Notes under the pieces: model-generated
Told to the model about the DNA's origin: nothing
Database searches by the model: none
Seen by the model: the letters and a program-made list of their open reading frames with translations, nothing else
Translations under genes and position numbers: made by a program
Origin: Staphylococcus marylandisciuri
GTDB lineage: Bacteria > Bacillota > Bacilli > Staphylococcales > Staphylococcaceae
Length of the DNA stretch: 64,000 nucleotides
Direction: 5' to 3'
Assembly (NCBI RefSeq): GCF_025519785.1
Contig: NZ_JAOPKZ010000005.1
Coordinates: 1 to 64,000 of the forward strand
In this document: piece by piece, positions 16,797-26,307 of the stretch
How positions within the stretch are numbered: position 1 is the first letter of the stretch
Layout of the letters: each line of letters begins with the position of its first letter

Positions 16797-17957
16797 ATGA
16801 AGTATCCTGTAGCAATTTGGATGTTAGCCATCGGAGCTTTTGCCATAGGGATGACAGAATTTGTCATTATGGGATTATTATCTAATGTAGCTCGCGATTT
16901 TGGAGTAACTGTTAGTGATGCGGGGCAACTTATCACGGGTTATGCTCTCGGAGTGGCTATCGGCGGTCCTATTCTTGTAATGTTAACTATTAAATGGAAC
17001 CGTAAGTATTTGCTACTCGCTTTAATGCTTATTTTTATCATAGGCAATGTAGCTGCGGCCTTTAGTCCAAACTATGGAGTTATGCTAGTTAGTAGAATTA
17101 TCACTTCACTGGCACATGGATCTTTCTTTGGCATAGGTTCAATACTTGCAGCAAGCATGGTGAGACCCGAAAAGCGAGCAAGTGCGATGGCACTAATGTT
17201 TATGGGTTTGAGTTTAAGCAATATTCTCGGAGTACCGTTTGGCACGTTAATTGGTCAGAATCTAGGTTGGCAAATGACTTTTATTATAATCGCAATTATT
17301 GGTTTGATTGCCTTGATAGGAATTGTATTTTTCGTGCCAATGACACGTGAAGAAGTGAAGTCCTCCATGTTGAACGAGCTACGAATTCTGAAAGAAAAAG
17401 AATTATGGTTAACTTTAGGTATCACCTTATTTGGTTTCAGTGGTGTTTTCGCTTACTTTACCTATATTTCAACTATACTAATGAACATCTCTCATGTGCC
17501 GGAACACTTCATCTCGGCCATGTTAATTATTTTTGGTGTAGGTGTAACATTAGGTAATATCTATGGTGGCAAATTAGCCGATTGGAATCTCAACCGAGCA
17601 CTTCAAATTATCTTCATCACTTTTATAGTATATTTTGTGCTGTTATATTTCATTCAAACGAATCCAATTGTAATGGTAGTAGGAATTTTTCTATTTGGCT
17701 TTATTGGCTTTAGTATGAGCCCTTCCTTGCAACTCAAGAGTACGCTTGTATCCCAAGATGCGCCAACATTAGCAAGCACATTAAATCAGTCAGCATTCAA
17801 TTTAGGTAATGCGCTCGGTGCGTTCATTGGAGGAATAGTAGTGGAAAGCTTACCTTTACAATATTTAAGTTTAATAGCACCGATATTAACAGCTATCGGT
17901 TTAATCTTGTTATCCATTAATATAGCAATAAATAAGAAAGCATCCAGGGAAGCTTGA
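16797..17957 (+). CDS. MFS transporter, AraJ/YdhP-like DHA1 family
   Basis: A 386-residue twelve-helix protein. It opens with MLAIGAFAIGMTEFVIMGLL, a segment typical of the DHA1 sugar-efflux/arabinose-efflux group, and has a SRIITSLAHGSFFGIG segment. A GGAGGG ribosome binding site lies eight bases before ATG 16797. The substrate cannot be predicted; drug or sugar efflux are both known in the group. Confidence 0.85.
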   Translation: MKYPVAIWMLAIGAFAIGMTEFVIMGLLSNVARDFGVTVSDAGQLITGYALGVAIGGPILVMLTIKWNRKYLLLALMLIFIIGNVAAAFSPNYGVMLVSRIITSLAHGSFFGIGSILAASMVRPEKRASAMALMFMGLSLSNILGVPFGTLIGQNLGWQMTFIIIAIIGLIALIGIVFFVPMTREEVKSSMLNELRILKEKELWLTLGITLFGFSGVFAYFTYISTILMNISHVPEHFISAMLIIFGVGVTLGNIYGGKLADWNLNRALQIIFITFIVYFVLLYFIQTNPIVMVVGIFLFGFIGFSMSPSLQLKSTLVSQDAPTLASTLNQSAFNLGNALGAFIGGIVVESLPLQYLSLIAPILTAIGLILLSINIAINKKASREA

Positions 17958-17990
17958 AATGCTTTCAGAAAGATAGCTAATGAAGCTCAA

Positions 17991-18192
17991 AAGAGGTTGA
18001 GACATAATGGTCTTTGATTAGAGAGAAAGAGGCTGGGACATAATGTAATGTCTCAGCCTCTTCAACATCTCGGCAGTAGATGACTGATTTGAAAACGCGC
18101 TTGTATCAAGCTTTTTTCAATTCTAGTCATCCTTGCCGGGGCGGGACTACGAAATCTTTTTATTCCAATTAGATTTCTGTCCCGCTCCCTTT
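17991..18192 (-). repeat. Family A repeat, inverted, with tail
   Basis: A reverse-orientation copy. It starts with GAGGTTGAGACATAATGG, the tail segment and the GAGGCTGGGACATAATGTAATGTCTCAGCCTC hairpin, runs through CTCGGCAGTAGATG and ends with CCCGCTCCC near 18189. It lies between convergent genes and could terminate both. Confidence 0.9.
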
Positions 18193-18223
18193 ATTTTTTT
18201 ACTTAAAAGTCCTAACAAATATT

Positions 18224-18907
18224 TTATAGTGATGTGTTTGCGTCTCTATTTATAAAATGATGATCGATGTATAAAGATATAGGGACTAATGCAATCGAAA
18301 TTAAGATGAAAGTCCAATTACCGACATAAATATAAGGACCAAACGCTAAAAATGATTGTGGGATAAAAATAACATAAAATAATGCGATGAGTAGCAGTAA
18401 TATAATAAGATAAGCAAGCATCCATGCCAGGTGTGATTTTGAAAAACATTGCATTTGTATGGTCTTAAATAACATCCATATAAATAAAAAGACTATAATT
18501 ATTCCGATGATGAGTGTAATCGGAAAAGTATAAAGATAAATACGTGTAGAGCGTATAAAAAATCCTATAAATCCTTTCAAGAAACAAAATAATCCTAATA
18601 ATAGTAAGAAATGTTGTAAGATGTACTTACATATATTTACGAAAGTTTCATTGGGAAGTGCCTTAATTTCTTTTCGAGCATGAGCTTTTGGATCATGTTC
18701 AAAAAAATCCATCGCGTGAGTCCCTTTATCTTCTGCCGTCAACAATCTTTTGAGAATACGATTTAACATTTTTTCTGAATCATAAGAGTTTACACGTAAT
18801 TCTGCACGGACGTATGCCATATAATTCTCAAATATTTCTCTATCTGTATTATTAAGTCGCAACGATTTCACATTATTTTCACGCATGAGTTGTTCTGTCG
18901 ATTTCAT
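18224..18907 (-). CDS. DUF1129 membrane protein
   Basis: A 227-residue protein with a soluble helical N-terminal half (about residues 1-90, with LNNTDREIFENYMAYVR, typical of DUF1129) and four hydrophobic segments at about 90-215. The family is common in Firmicutes and has no assigned function. Divergent from the next gene. Confidence 0.8.
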   Translation of the reverse strand: MKSTEQLMRENNVKSLRLNNTDREIFENYMAYVRAELRVNSYDSEKMLNRILKRLLTAEDKGTHAMDFFEHDPKAHARKEIKALPNETFVNICKYILQHFLLLLGLFCFLKGFIGFFIRSTRIYLYTFPITLIIGIIIVFLFIWMLFKTIQMQCFSKSHLAWMLAYLIILLLLIALFYVIFIPQSFLAFGPYIYVGNWTFILISIALVPISLYIDHHFINRDANTSL

Positions 18908-18999
18908 TGCAATTTGCAGTCCTTTATTAAAATAGTTAGTATTATGACATATTATGACGAAAGATATTCAATAAATCAATTCTTAATTGAGGGAGCCAG

Positions 19000-19440
19000 A
19001 TGAGACGTTTAGGTTTGAAAGATACTCGAATAATTAAAGAAGTGTCACAGTTAATTGAAAGAGAGTTAAGCTTACAATGTGAGCGGTATCACTACACGGA
19101 ATTTACAATCGCGGCACGTGAAGAGAAAATTCGACGTTTCTTCACGTACTATCATGATCTCGTACTTGTAGAGGAGCGTGACGATGAACTGATCGGTGTG
19201 ATTTGGGCCCACTTTGATAAAGGTAATAGAACTGTCAATATCGAATTTCTATGGGTAGCCCCCCTTCACCGTAAATGTGGGTATGGTGCAAGGTTGAAAA
19301 GAGAGGTGGAGAAGTGGGGAAAAGACCAGCAAGCTGTAGCGTTAACCTCAACAGTCAATGTACAGAACGATAGTATGCTAGCGCTCAATCGTAAATTAGG
19401 TTATGAAACTGAGCAGGTGATTATGCGTAAAAAATTATGA
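19000..19440 (+). CDS. GNAT-family N-acetyltransferase
   Basis: A 146-residue single-domain acetyltransferase. The acetyl-CoA loop is APLHRKCGYGARLKREVEKWG (R-x-x-G-x-G/A) near residues 88-108, preceded by the beta-4 strand VNIEFLWV. The ribosome binding site is GAGGGAG, seven bases before ATG. The substrate is unknown. Confidence 0.85.
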   Translation: MRRLGLKDTRIIKEVSQLIERELSLQCERYHYTEFTIAAREEKIRRFFTYYHDLVLVEERDDELIGVIWAHFDKGNRTVNIEFLWVAPLHRKCGYGARLKREVEKWGKDQQAVALTSTVNVQNDSMLALNRKLGYETEQVIMRKKL

Positions 19441-19507
19441 ACTTCAGTGAAGAATTGAAATTTGCATGGTAAAATAAACGGTGAATGAAATAAAAGGAGT
19501 TATCATA

Positions 19508-19771
19508 ATGAGAAAGTGGTTAACTTTAATACTTGCTGCTACATTGACATTAACAGCTTGCGGTAAAAGTAGTGAAAAAGCTTCACTTCAAAAAGATTCA
19601 GAGAAGCTTGAAAAAGAAAATAAATCATTAAAAGAAGAAAAGAAAAAGTTAAAAGAAGAAAATGACAAATTAAAAGATAAGGCACATGATTTGAAAGAAG
19701 ACGTAGATGACTCAGCTACTACGAGATCAGACAATGACAGCGATAAAAAAGATGATCACGACAAAGATTAG
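19508..19771 (+). CDS. Small Lys/Glu-rich coiled-coil lipoprotein
   Basis: An 87-residue lipoprotein with signal peptide MRKWLTLILAATLTLTAC and lipobox LTAC. The rest is an almost continuous heptad-like K/E region (about residues 25-70) predicted to form a coiled coil, then an Asp-rich tail. ATG 19508 has AAAGGAG eight bases upstream. It is likely anchored to the outer face of the membrane; function unknown. Confidence 0.8.
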   Translation: MRKWLTLILAATLTLTACGKSSEKASLQKDSEKLEKENKSLKEEKKKLKEENDKLKDKAHDLKEDVDDSATTRSDNDSDKKDDHDKD

Positions 19772-20211
19772 CTGAAGACATGGTATTGTAACGTTGAGTT
19801 TATGTTGTACTAGACGTGATAGACAATTGCTCGTTTAAGTTTGAAATAGCGGTTAGAAGGGTATTACGATAGGTAATTGATTTGGAAGACGCAAATAGCA
19901 TTCGTTTGAAGGAACGAGTATATCAAATGTGGGCGGGACTACGAAATCCTTTTTATTCAAATTAGATTTCTGTCCCGCTCCCGAATCGTGAGAGTTGCTG
20001 TCGACATTCCTACTTGTGGGACACCGTTCATCGGTTTTCAAGAGCACTGAATTGTTATGTCTCAACCCCAATCTTAAGAGATAAGAAGCGTAACAGTGAT
20101 ATGTTATTCTTCAGGGGTAACAATACAAGGTTAGGCAAGTTAAATGATAAGCGATATTGAGTAATAATTTTATCTCATCAAGAAATTGAAATTTAAAGGA
20201 GTGGACTTATT
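19772..20211. other. Intergenic region with partial family A and family E repeats
   Basis: A minimal family A piece in reverse orientation (GGGCGGGACTACGAAATC to CCCGCTCCC) lies at 19932-19982, followed by a family E segment (GTGGGACACCGTTCATCGG and ATGTCTCAACC) to 20068. Nothing coding is convincing. Confidence 0.7.
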
Positions 20212-20511
20212 ATGCATGAACAAGAATTTAGTTTATTAGAGGGACGTTCAATTACTTTACCTGAACTTGGAAGAGAGTTAGAAAATATAACTGGTAGAAC
20301 GATCAAAGATTCAACTGGGGAAATTAAACGCGTGATTGCACATTTACCTAATTTTGAGTCCGATACGGATACATTTGTTGCAACATATCACTTAAATAAT
20401 CAAAGTGACTTTATAGATGCTACATTTACTGCTCCGAAATCAGAGCGTGAGCGATTGAAGGAAATTCCTGTTCAAGTGGAGCTGATTAGTTACATCACTA
20501 AGGCTGAATAA
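20212..20511 (+). CDS. Hypothetical protein, 99 residues
   Basis: A soluble, acidic 99-residue protein with a good AAAGGAG ribosome binding site. It has a helix-rich start (LPELGRELENITG) and a strand-like middle and end (DTFVATYHLNNQSDFIDATF, IPVQVELISYITK). I do not recognise the family. No membrane segments or signal peptide. It stands alone. Confidence 0.7.
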   Translation: MHEQEFSLLEGRSITLPELGRELENITGRTIKDSTGEIKRVIAHLPNFESDTDTFVATYHLNNQSDFIDATFTAPKSERERLKEIPVQVELISYITKAE

Positions 20512-20751
20512 CGACTACTTGATAACTGGTGGAGCGTCAATTTATATGACATTGATTTTAACAGTATAGAGAAGAAAGCGATAAAGGTTCGATTGACCAT
20601 GAAGTAGTGGTGTTTCGAAAGGAAAGTCAATGTTGATTAATGAGCTATGAAAGGGAGCTAACTTGTACTTTAAAGATGTAATATATAAAAATCTTTCCTG
20701 TTTCCTTTCTTATGCTTTCACATTTGGGTTGATATGATAAGAGGTGTCTAG

Positions 20752-21297
20752 ATGACGGTATATATTGAAACTGATCGTTTAAATCTACGTGATTGGAAGG
20801 AAGAAGACTTACTTCCCTTTCAACAAATGAATGCAAATCCTCAAGTAAGACGCTATTTTCCCGATTTGTTAAGTTATCGAAAATCTGAAGTAGATATGAA
20901 AGTTATGGATGAAATCATCAGAGAGCATCAAATGGGGTTATTTGCTATTGAGTTAAAGGAAACTAAAGAGTGGCTAGGATTTATCGGTCTAAACTTTGTG
21001 CCTGCAGAAAGTAAATATCCATTTAAGGAACTGCCTTGTTATGAAATAGGTTGGCGTCTGATTCCAGAAGTTTGGGGCAATGGTTTAGCTACAGAAGGAG
21101 CCGAAGCGGTTCTTACATATGCTCAAGAAAAGGGCGTTCAAGAAGTCTATGCGTTTACAGCAGAGGAAAACTCCAGTTCACGTAAAGTGATGGAAAAAAT
21201 AGGGATGAAGCATTATGATGACTTTGAATATCCCAATTTAAGCAAGTATCACCCGTTAAAACGTCATGTGAGATATTATAAAAATTTAGCTTTTTAA
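20752..21297 (+). CDS. RimJ/RimL-type GNAT acetyltransferase
   Basis: A 181-residue enzyme of the Acetyltransf_3 (RimJ/L) subgroup. It begins with IETDRLNLRDWKEEDLLPF, the usual opening strand, and has the GWRLIPEVWGNGLATEGAEA acetyl-CoA loop at about 102-121 and AFTAEENSSSRKVMEKIGMK near the end. GAGGTG lies upstream of ATG 20752. Likely targets are ribosomal protein N-termini or small amines; it cannot be narrowed further. Confidence 0.85.
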   Translation: MTVYIETDRLNLRDWKEEDLLPFQQMNANPQVRRYFPDLLSYRKSEVDMKVMDEIIREHQMGLFAIELKETKEWLGFIGLNFVPAESKYPFKELPCYEIGWRLIPEVWGNGLATEGAEAVLTYAQEKGVQEVYAFTAEENSSSRKVMEKIGMKHYDDFEYPNLSKYHPLKRHVRYYKNLAF

Positions 21298-21331
21298 TAA
21301 AATACATGTTGGCAAGTGAGTAAGATGAGAG

Positions 21332-21383
21332 GGGAGCGGGACAGAAATCTTTTTATTCAAATTAGATTTCTGTCCCGCTCCCT
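21332..21383. repeat. Minimal family A hairpin
   Basis: Only hairpin 1 remains: GGGAGCGGGACAGAAATC, a short loop, GATTTCTGTCCCGCTCCC, giving an 18-bp perfect stem followed on the plus strand by TTACTTTTTT. It probably acts as a terminator for the acetyltransferase gene. Confidence 0.85.
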
Positions 21384-21548
21384 TACTTTTTTATAAATAT
21401 CTTCAAATTTACTCCTTTATATAACAAATACATTACAAAAGTGTTAACTAAATGTTAAAATGATTTACGTGACATAAAACCTTATAAAATTAAAAAGTAT
21501 TACAATTATATAAGCGTCGCTATAACATGAATATAAAGGGGTAAATTT

Positions 21549-22799
21549 ATGTATTTTACTGATTTAACATCGAATGAATTCCAAAGCTTCGTAGATAATC
21601 ATTTCTCTCATTACACGCAGAGCGCTGATCATTATCAATATCGTGCAGAACACTTCGATGATGCTTATCTCGTCGGGGTTAAAAATGACGCTCAAGAAAT
21701 TGTAGCTGCTTGTTTATTAACGAAGGCACGTTCATTTAAATTCTTTAATTATTTCTATACTCATCGAGGTCCAGTGATGGACTATAATAATATAGAATTA
21801 GTAAATTTCTTCTTTAAAAATTTAACTCAATTTCTTAAAAAGTATAATTGTCTCTACGTATTAGTTGACCCATACATTCTAGAGAGTGTTCGAAATGCAG
21901 AAGGAGAAATTCTAGACAAATTTCATAATGACTTGATGATGAAAGAACTAGAGCAACTCGGTTATAAGCATCAAGGTTATACGACGGGTTATTCTGAAAT
22001 GAGTCAGATTCGTTGGTTGTCTGTGTTAGATTTAAAAGGCAAAAATGGAAAAGAAGTACTCAATCAGATGGATTATCAAACACGACGAAATATTAAGAAA
22101 ACGTATGAAATGGGCGTAGAAGTTAGAGACTTATCGATAGAAGAAACACCTAAGTTTTATAAACTATTTCACATGGCAGAAGAAAAACATGGTTTTAAAT
22201 TTAGAGACGAAGCATACTTTAAATATATGCAACAGGTATATGGAGACCATGCTTCTTTAAAATTAGCATATGTCGATTTAAATAAGTATTTAAATACACT
22301 TAATGAGAAAAATGACGATTTAACATCTCAAATTTCGCAAGTGAAAGCAGCGTTAGAAGAAAGTCCAAATTCTAAAAAGCAAAAGAATAAGTACAATCAA
22401 CTTTCTCAACAACTGGATGGAAATCAACGCAAGATAAACGAAACTAAAGAGATGATCGCTACCGATGGCAGTAAGCTTGATTTGGCTGCAGCACTTTATA
22501 TTTATAATGAACATGAAGTTTATTATTTATCTAGCGGTTCAAACCCTAAATATAATCGCTATATGGGTGCATATCGACTACAGTGGGAAATGATCAAGTT
22601 TGCTTTAGAACATAATATAGATCGTTATAATTTTTACGGAGTTACTGGGGATTTCTCTGATCAAGCAGAAGATTATGGTGTGCAACAGTTCAAAAAAGGA
22701 TTTGATGCTCATATAGAAGAATATATAGGAGATTTTATTAAGCCAATTAAACCTTTTTGGTACAATATTTCTAAACTATTTAGCCGATTTAAGAATTAA
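21549..22799 (+). CDS. FemA-family peptidoglycan interpeptide-bridge aminoacyltransferase
   Basis: A 416-residue FemABX protein that resembles staphylococcal FemA throughout: opening MYFTDLTSNEF, then YFYTHRGPVMDY, and WEMIKFALEHNIDRYNFYGVTGDFS near residue 350. A charged coiled-coil arm (about residues 245-300, NEKNDDLTSQISQV) is inserted as in FemA. These enzymes use aminoacyl-tRNA to add glycine or serine to lipid II. It is not in a femAB pair, so an FmhA- or FmhC-type role (serine incorporation or lysostaphin-like resistance) fits better than FemA itself. Confidence 0.88.
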   Translation: MYFTDLTSNEFQSFVDNHFSHYTQSADHYQYRAEHFDDAYLVGVKNDAQEIVAACLLTKARSFKFFNYFYTHRGPVMDYNNIELVNFFFKNLTQFLKKYNCLYVLVDPYILESVRNAEGEILDKFHNDLMMKELEQLGYKHQGYTTGYSEMSQIRWLSVLDLKGKNGKEVLNQMDYQTRRNIKKTYEMGVEVRDLSIEETPKFYKLFHMAEEKHGFKFRDEAYFKYMQQVYGDHASLKLAYVDLNKYLNTLNEKNDDLTSQISQVKAALEESPNSKKQKNKYNQLSQQLDGNQRKINETKEMIATDGSKLDLAAALYIYNEHEVYYLSSGSNPKYNRYMGAYRLQWEMIKFALEHNIDRYNFYGVTGDFSDQAEDYGVQQFKKGFDAHIEEYIGDFIKPIKPFWYNISKLFSRFKN

Positions 22800-22974
22800 A
22801 CAATTATAGTTAAAATGGGGAAGAGTACGAAATTTAATCACTTTCGTTACTTCATCCCCATTTACTTATGTTGTATTCTGTTACGATTGTGCCAGTGAGA
22901 GTTAGTTTGGACGTAGAAGTTTAGAAGTTAGTCACTTGTTATTTGAAGCGCGATGTAGCTCTAATACTTAACTT

Positions 22975-23541
22975 CTAATCATAACTACGTACTCCAAGAG
23001 GTTGATAATTTTCTAAACTATACAGGAGTTGTTCTTTAGTATCACAAAGTGGAGCTAAATTTTTATACTTTTCATTGATAAAGCCTTCCTCGATCATTGC
23101 ATTGAGCATATGTTGTAGAGGTTCAAAAAATTTATTGATATTAAATATACCTATTGGCTTTTGATGGATACCAATTTGTGACCAACTATACATTTCAAAG
23201 AATTCTTCAAGTGAACCCGCTCCTCCAGGGGCCATGATAAACGCATCAGCTAATTCAGCCATTTTATGTTTACGTTCATGCATAGATTCTACTAATATAA
23301 GTTCACTTACCTTTTGGCTAGTGATTTCTTTTTCATCAAGCATTTTAGGCATCACACCTATAGTATAGCCTCCTGCATCAAGTACGCCATCTTGAATGGC
23401 TCCCATGATACCTACAGATCCTGCACCAAATACTAATTCATACCCTTGTTCCGCCATGTATTTGCCTAGATCATAAGCCTGCTTAACGTAAATGTCGTTC
23501 TTACCTTTACTAGCACCACAATAAACTGCAATTCTTTTCAA
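22975..23541 (-). CDS. LOG-family protein (Rossman fold TIGR00730)
   Basis: A 188-residue lysine-decarboxylase-like (LOG) protein. It has AVYCGASKGKN at the start and the nucleotide/phosphoribohydrolase motif PGGAGSLEEFFEMYSW near residues 106-121; the usual Thr of PGGxGTxxE is Ser here. Family members cleave cytokinin-type nucleoside monophosphates, or AMP in bacteria. The start is TTG 23541 after GGAGG. It lies three bases after the upstream YqxD gene, in a three-gene operon. Confidence 0.85.
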   Translation of the reverse strand: MKRIAVYCGASKGKNDIYVKQAYDLGKYMAEQGYELVFGAGSVGIMGAIQDGVLDAGGYTIGVMPKMLDEKEITSQKVSELILVESMHERKHKMAELADAFIMAPGGAGSLEEFFEMYSWSQIGIHQKPIGIFNINKFFEPLQHMLNAMIEEGFINEKYKNLAPLCDTKEQLLYSLENYQPLGVRSYD

Positions 23542-23544
23542 TTC

Positions 23545-24006
23545 TTATTCCTCCAAATTTAGCATAGTGAGTAGTTTCTGAAAACGCTCTTCAAACTTCA
23601 GTATATCATTTTCAGTGATAGGAGGAGAGCCTTTCGTTCGTTTATTACTTTTACGCAGGTGCGCTGCATGATGTCTTTGCGCCAGTAAATGATCTATAGT
23701 TGTCGAAGAATAAAGCGTTCCGTTATGATGTATGACTGCTCGCGCCTTATTTAACGCTAAACTCGCAAGACCATAATCTTGTGTAATAACGATATCGTCG
23801 GGTTGACTAAGCATTAACACTTTATAATCGACTGCATCTGGTCCATCATCTACGTAATACGTTTGAACGTGGTTTGGAAACGCTGCGGTAGAAAAATGGC
23901 TAAAACTACGAATAATAATAACGAAGATGCCTGTATCTTGAGTCATCTTTATGATCGAATTGATGACCGGACAAGCATCTCCGTCTATAAGTATTCTGCT
24001 GACCAT
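23545..24006 (-). CDS. YaiI/YqxD-family (DUF188) protein
   Basis: A 153-residue PIN-like DUF188 protein. It opens with RILIDGDACPVINSI (conserved D-x-D-A-C-P), and has DDGPDAVDYKVL and DIVITQDYGLASLAL; the conserved acidic residues fit a PIN nuclease fold. No activity is proven for the family. One base separates it from the gene upstream. Confidence 0.88.
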   Translation of the reverse strand: MVSRILIDGDACPVINSIIKMTQDTGIFVIIIRSFSHFSTAAFPNHVQTYYVDDGPDAVDYKVLMLSQPDDIVITQDYGLASLALNKARAVIHHNGTLYSSTTIDHLLAQRHHAAHLRKSNKRTKGSPPITENDILKFEERFQKLLTMLNLEE

Positions 24007-24630
24007 TTAGTTCGACTCACTTGATGTACTTGAAGCCACACGTCTATCTTTTTTCGCTAATTCTGCTTCCACATGTTGTCGCTTTAATTGGTCGCTTTTA
24101 TTTTCAGCCGCTTCACTTAATTCACTTGGTGTGAACCCTGCTTTTTTAAGTTTTTTGTCAGCTTTTTTCAGTTGTTTTTCATGTTTTTTCGCATTTTGTT
24201 TTTGAACTTTTTCTTCTTGTTTCTGACGCTTTTGTATTTTCTTTTGAAGCTTTTTGTCTTGTTTTTTAGCTACTTTCTGCTCATGTTTTGCCTGTTTATC
24301 AGCTTCTTTTTGATTCTTCTTCTCTTGTTTTTGTTCTTGCTTTTCAATATATTTCGGATCGTTTTCTTTGGCAATTTTTTTCATACGACGCTTTTGATCG
24401 TAGTGATGTTTCTTTTCAACAACGTAATCTTTGGCGTCACCTGATTTGTCTACTACAGCATCTTTAAAGTCAATCGATTTGTTAGCGACCTTTCGTGATG
24501 CTCGACCTGTAGCATTTGCAGCACGTTTAATATCGGGGTGTTCTTTGATACGCTTACGTTCAGTGATCAAGGGCACGAGGAATACTGGTGCTACTGTAAC
24601 GATTGTGCGAATTAAATTGCGTTTATCCAT
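24007..24630 (-). CDS. Lys/Gln-rich coiled-coil protein with N-terminal membrane segment
   Basis: A 207-residue protein with a short hydrophobic stretch near the start (TIVTVAPVFLVPLI) followed by an extremely charged helix: residues 85-170 are almost all K, Q, E and A. ATG 24630 has GGAGG eight bases upstream; upstream in-frame starts lack a site. Unknown function; first gene of the operon with the YqxD and LOG genes. Confidence 0.75.
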   Translation of the reverse strand: MDKRNLIRTIVTVAPVFLVPLITERKRIKEHPDIKRAANATGRASRKVANKSIDFKDAVVDKSGDAKDYVVEKKHHYDQKRRMKKIAKENDPKYIEKQEQKQEKKNQKEADKQAKHEQKVAKKQDKKLQKKIQKRQKQEEKVQKQNAKKHEKQLKKADKKLKKAGFTPSELSEAAENKSDQLKRQHVEAELAKKDRRVASSTSSESN

Positions 24631-24755
24631 ATACGTTGCCTCCATATTGTAATATACTATGATGACTTTTACCCTCAAACACTACAAGGTAAACTTGAAC
24701 ATGATATTAACGGGTTTGAAATTAGAATGTCTGAGCTTTCTCAATTAAATATAAA

Positions 24756-24883
24756 AAAGGCCTAGCACCTGGTCATGCGCTCGTAGGAAAGTACTCTCAG
24801 GCAAGCATGACTAACAGTGCTAGGTGAATGGGAGCGGGACAGAAATCTAATTTGAATAAAAAGATTTCTGTCCCGCTCCCTCT
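24756..24883. terminator. Family D hairpin followed by a minimal family A hairpin
   Basis: GCCTAGCAC at 24757 pairs with GTGCTAGG at about 24815-24823 in a long imperfect hairpin containing AGCATGACTAA (family D, related to 52771-52832 on the other strand). Then GGGAGCGGGACAGAAATC and GATTTCTGTCCCGCTCCC (24832-24882) form a perfect 18-bp hairpin with a TCTTT run. It lies between the operon above and uppP, both on the minus strand. Confidence 0.75.
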
Positions 24884-24935
24884 TTAAAAAAGGTTGAGAT
24901 AACTAGATTTGTTCGAGCATTGATAGATAGCTTTG

Positions 24936-25811
24936 TTACTCACCACTAATGCCTTCACCTATACCGAAACCAAAGTATAAGATAGCGATGATAATCACGA
25001 GAATAATTCGGTAAATCGCAAATGGTATGAGCTTAACTTTATTGATGAGGTGTAGGAACGTCTTGATAGCGATCAGACCTACTATAAAGGCTGCTACGAA
25101 ACCTAAAAAATAGAAGGCAATATCTGTCGCGTGAATGCTACCTAAGTGCTTAACTAGAGATAAACAACTGGCTGCTAACATAATTGGGACTGACATAATA
25201 AATGTAAAGTCAGAAGCGGATTTATGCGTCATTTTCATATAAACGCCGGTAGAGATCGTGGAACCCGAGCGACTGAAACCAGGCCACATTGCTACAGCTT
25301 GTGATAAACCAATAATAAAAGCTTGCATATAGCTGATTTGGTCTACTGTTTGAGGGTTCTTGATACGTTTGCTTACGATGTCCGCGCCAATCATGTAGAA
25401 CGCACCGATGAGCAGGCCGATCATTACGGTTGGTACACTAAAAAGATAATCTTCAATTAAGTCGTCAAATAGAACTCCAAGTATACCGGCAGGAATCATA
25501 CCGATTAATATATGTAATAAATTGAGACGTTTCGGTTTAGAACGGAAACCATCGACAGGTTCGTTTTTATACTTACCGATATGGAGCATTTCAAAGTAAC
25601 GTTCACGAAATACCCATGCAGCAGCGAAAACGGACCCGAGTTGTATAACAACCTTAAATGTAAAGGCTGATTCAGGACCAAGAAACTCTTTAGACTTCAG
25701 TAAGATATCATCTACTAGGATCATATGGCCTGTTGAAGATACGGGAGCAAATTCAGTTAAACCTTCAACGATACCGAGGATGATACCTTTAATCAATTCA
25801 ATGATTAGCAT
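24936..25811 (-). CDS. uppP: Undecaprenyl-diphosphatase UppP (BacA)
   Basis: A 291-residue membrane enzyme with about eight hydrophobic helices. It shows the active-site motifs EGLTEFAPVSSTGHM (residues 16-30) and PGFSRSGSTIS with its catalytic Arg and Ser. It recycles undecaprenyl pyrophosphate for wall synthesis and gives bacitracin tolerance. A normal-length single gene. Confidence 0.96.
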   Translation of the reverse strand: MLIIELIKGIILGIVEGLTEFAPVSSTGHMILVDDILLKSKEFLGPESAFTFKVVIQLGSVFAAAWVFRERYFEMLHIGKYKNEPVDGFRSKPKRLNLLHILIGMIPAGILGVLFDDLIEDYLFSVPTVMIGLLIGAFYMIGADIVSKRIKNPQTVDQISYMQAFIIGLSQAVAMWPGFSRSGSTISTGVYMKMTHKSASDFTFIMSVPIMLAASCLSLVKHLGSIHATDIAFYFLGFVAAFIVGLIAIKTFLHLINKVKLIPFAIYRIILVIIIAILYFGFGIGEGISGE

Positions 25812-25972
25812 ATTTTACCCACTTTCATGTTCATAGTTTATCTGTATTTCAGTTCATTATCATAGCATACTCAATTTAAGTTTTGCTAATCATATCTAGT
25901 AAATTTGATTGAAGTATGTTGTTGCAACGTAAACGCTGAAGATGATCTACATATCTATCGCGAAATATTTGT

Positions 25973-26142
25973 TGGGAGCGGGACAGAAATCTAATTTGAA
26001 TAAAAAGATTTCGTAGTCCCGCCCCGGCAAGGATGACTAGAATTGAAAAAAGCTTGATACAAGCGCATTTTCAAATCAGTCATCTACTGCCAAGATGCTG
26101 AAAGAGACTGAGACATTATATTATGTCCCGCTCCCTCTTTAT
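25973..26142 (+). repeat. Family A repeat
   Basis: One unit from GGGAGCGGGACAG to GATGCTGAAAGAG, with a hybrid tail: GAGACTGAGACATTATATTATGTCCCGCTCCCTC, in which the last part reads like the end of a unit in the opposite orientation. It lies in the divergent uppP/ABC-exporter gap. Confidence 0.88.
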
Positions 26143-26307
26143 GGCAATTCTAACAAGATGTGCAGCAATTTGAGGGCTACCTTATTGTTAGCGCAGTTAA
26201 ACTGTTAGCTTTTTAATATGAGAGATAATTAAATTACTGTTGATATTTATAAGTTTTATTTTTAAGCTAAATAATTTAAATATTTATTGAAGGTTTTATA
26301 ATTAACA

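Noticed and set aside
24172..24652. Plus-strand Phe/Leu-rich ORFs
   Set aside because: Antisense shadows of the Lys/Gln-rich gene on the minus strand.
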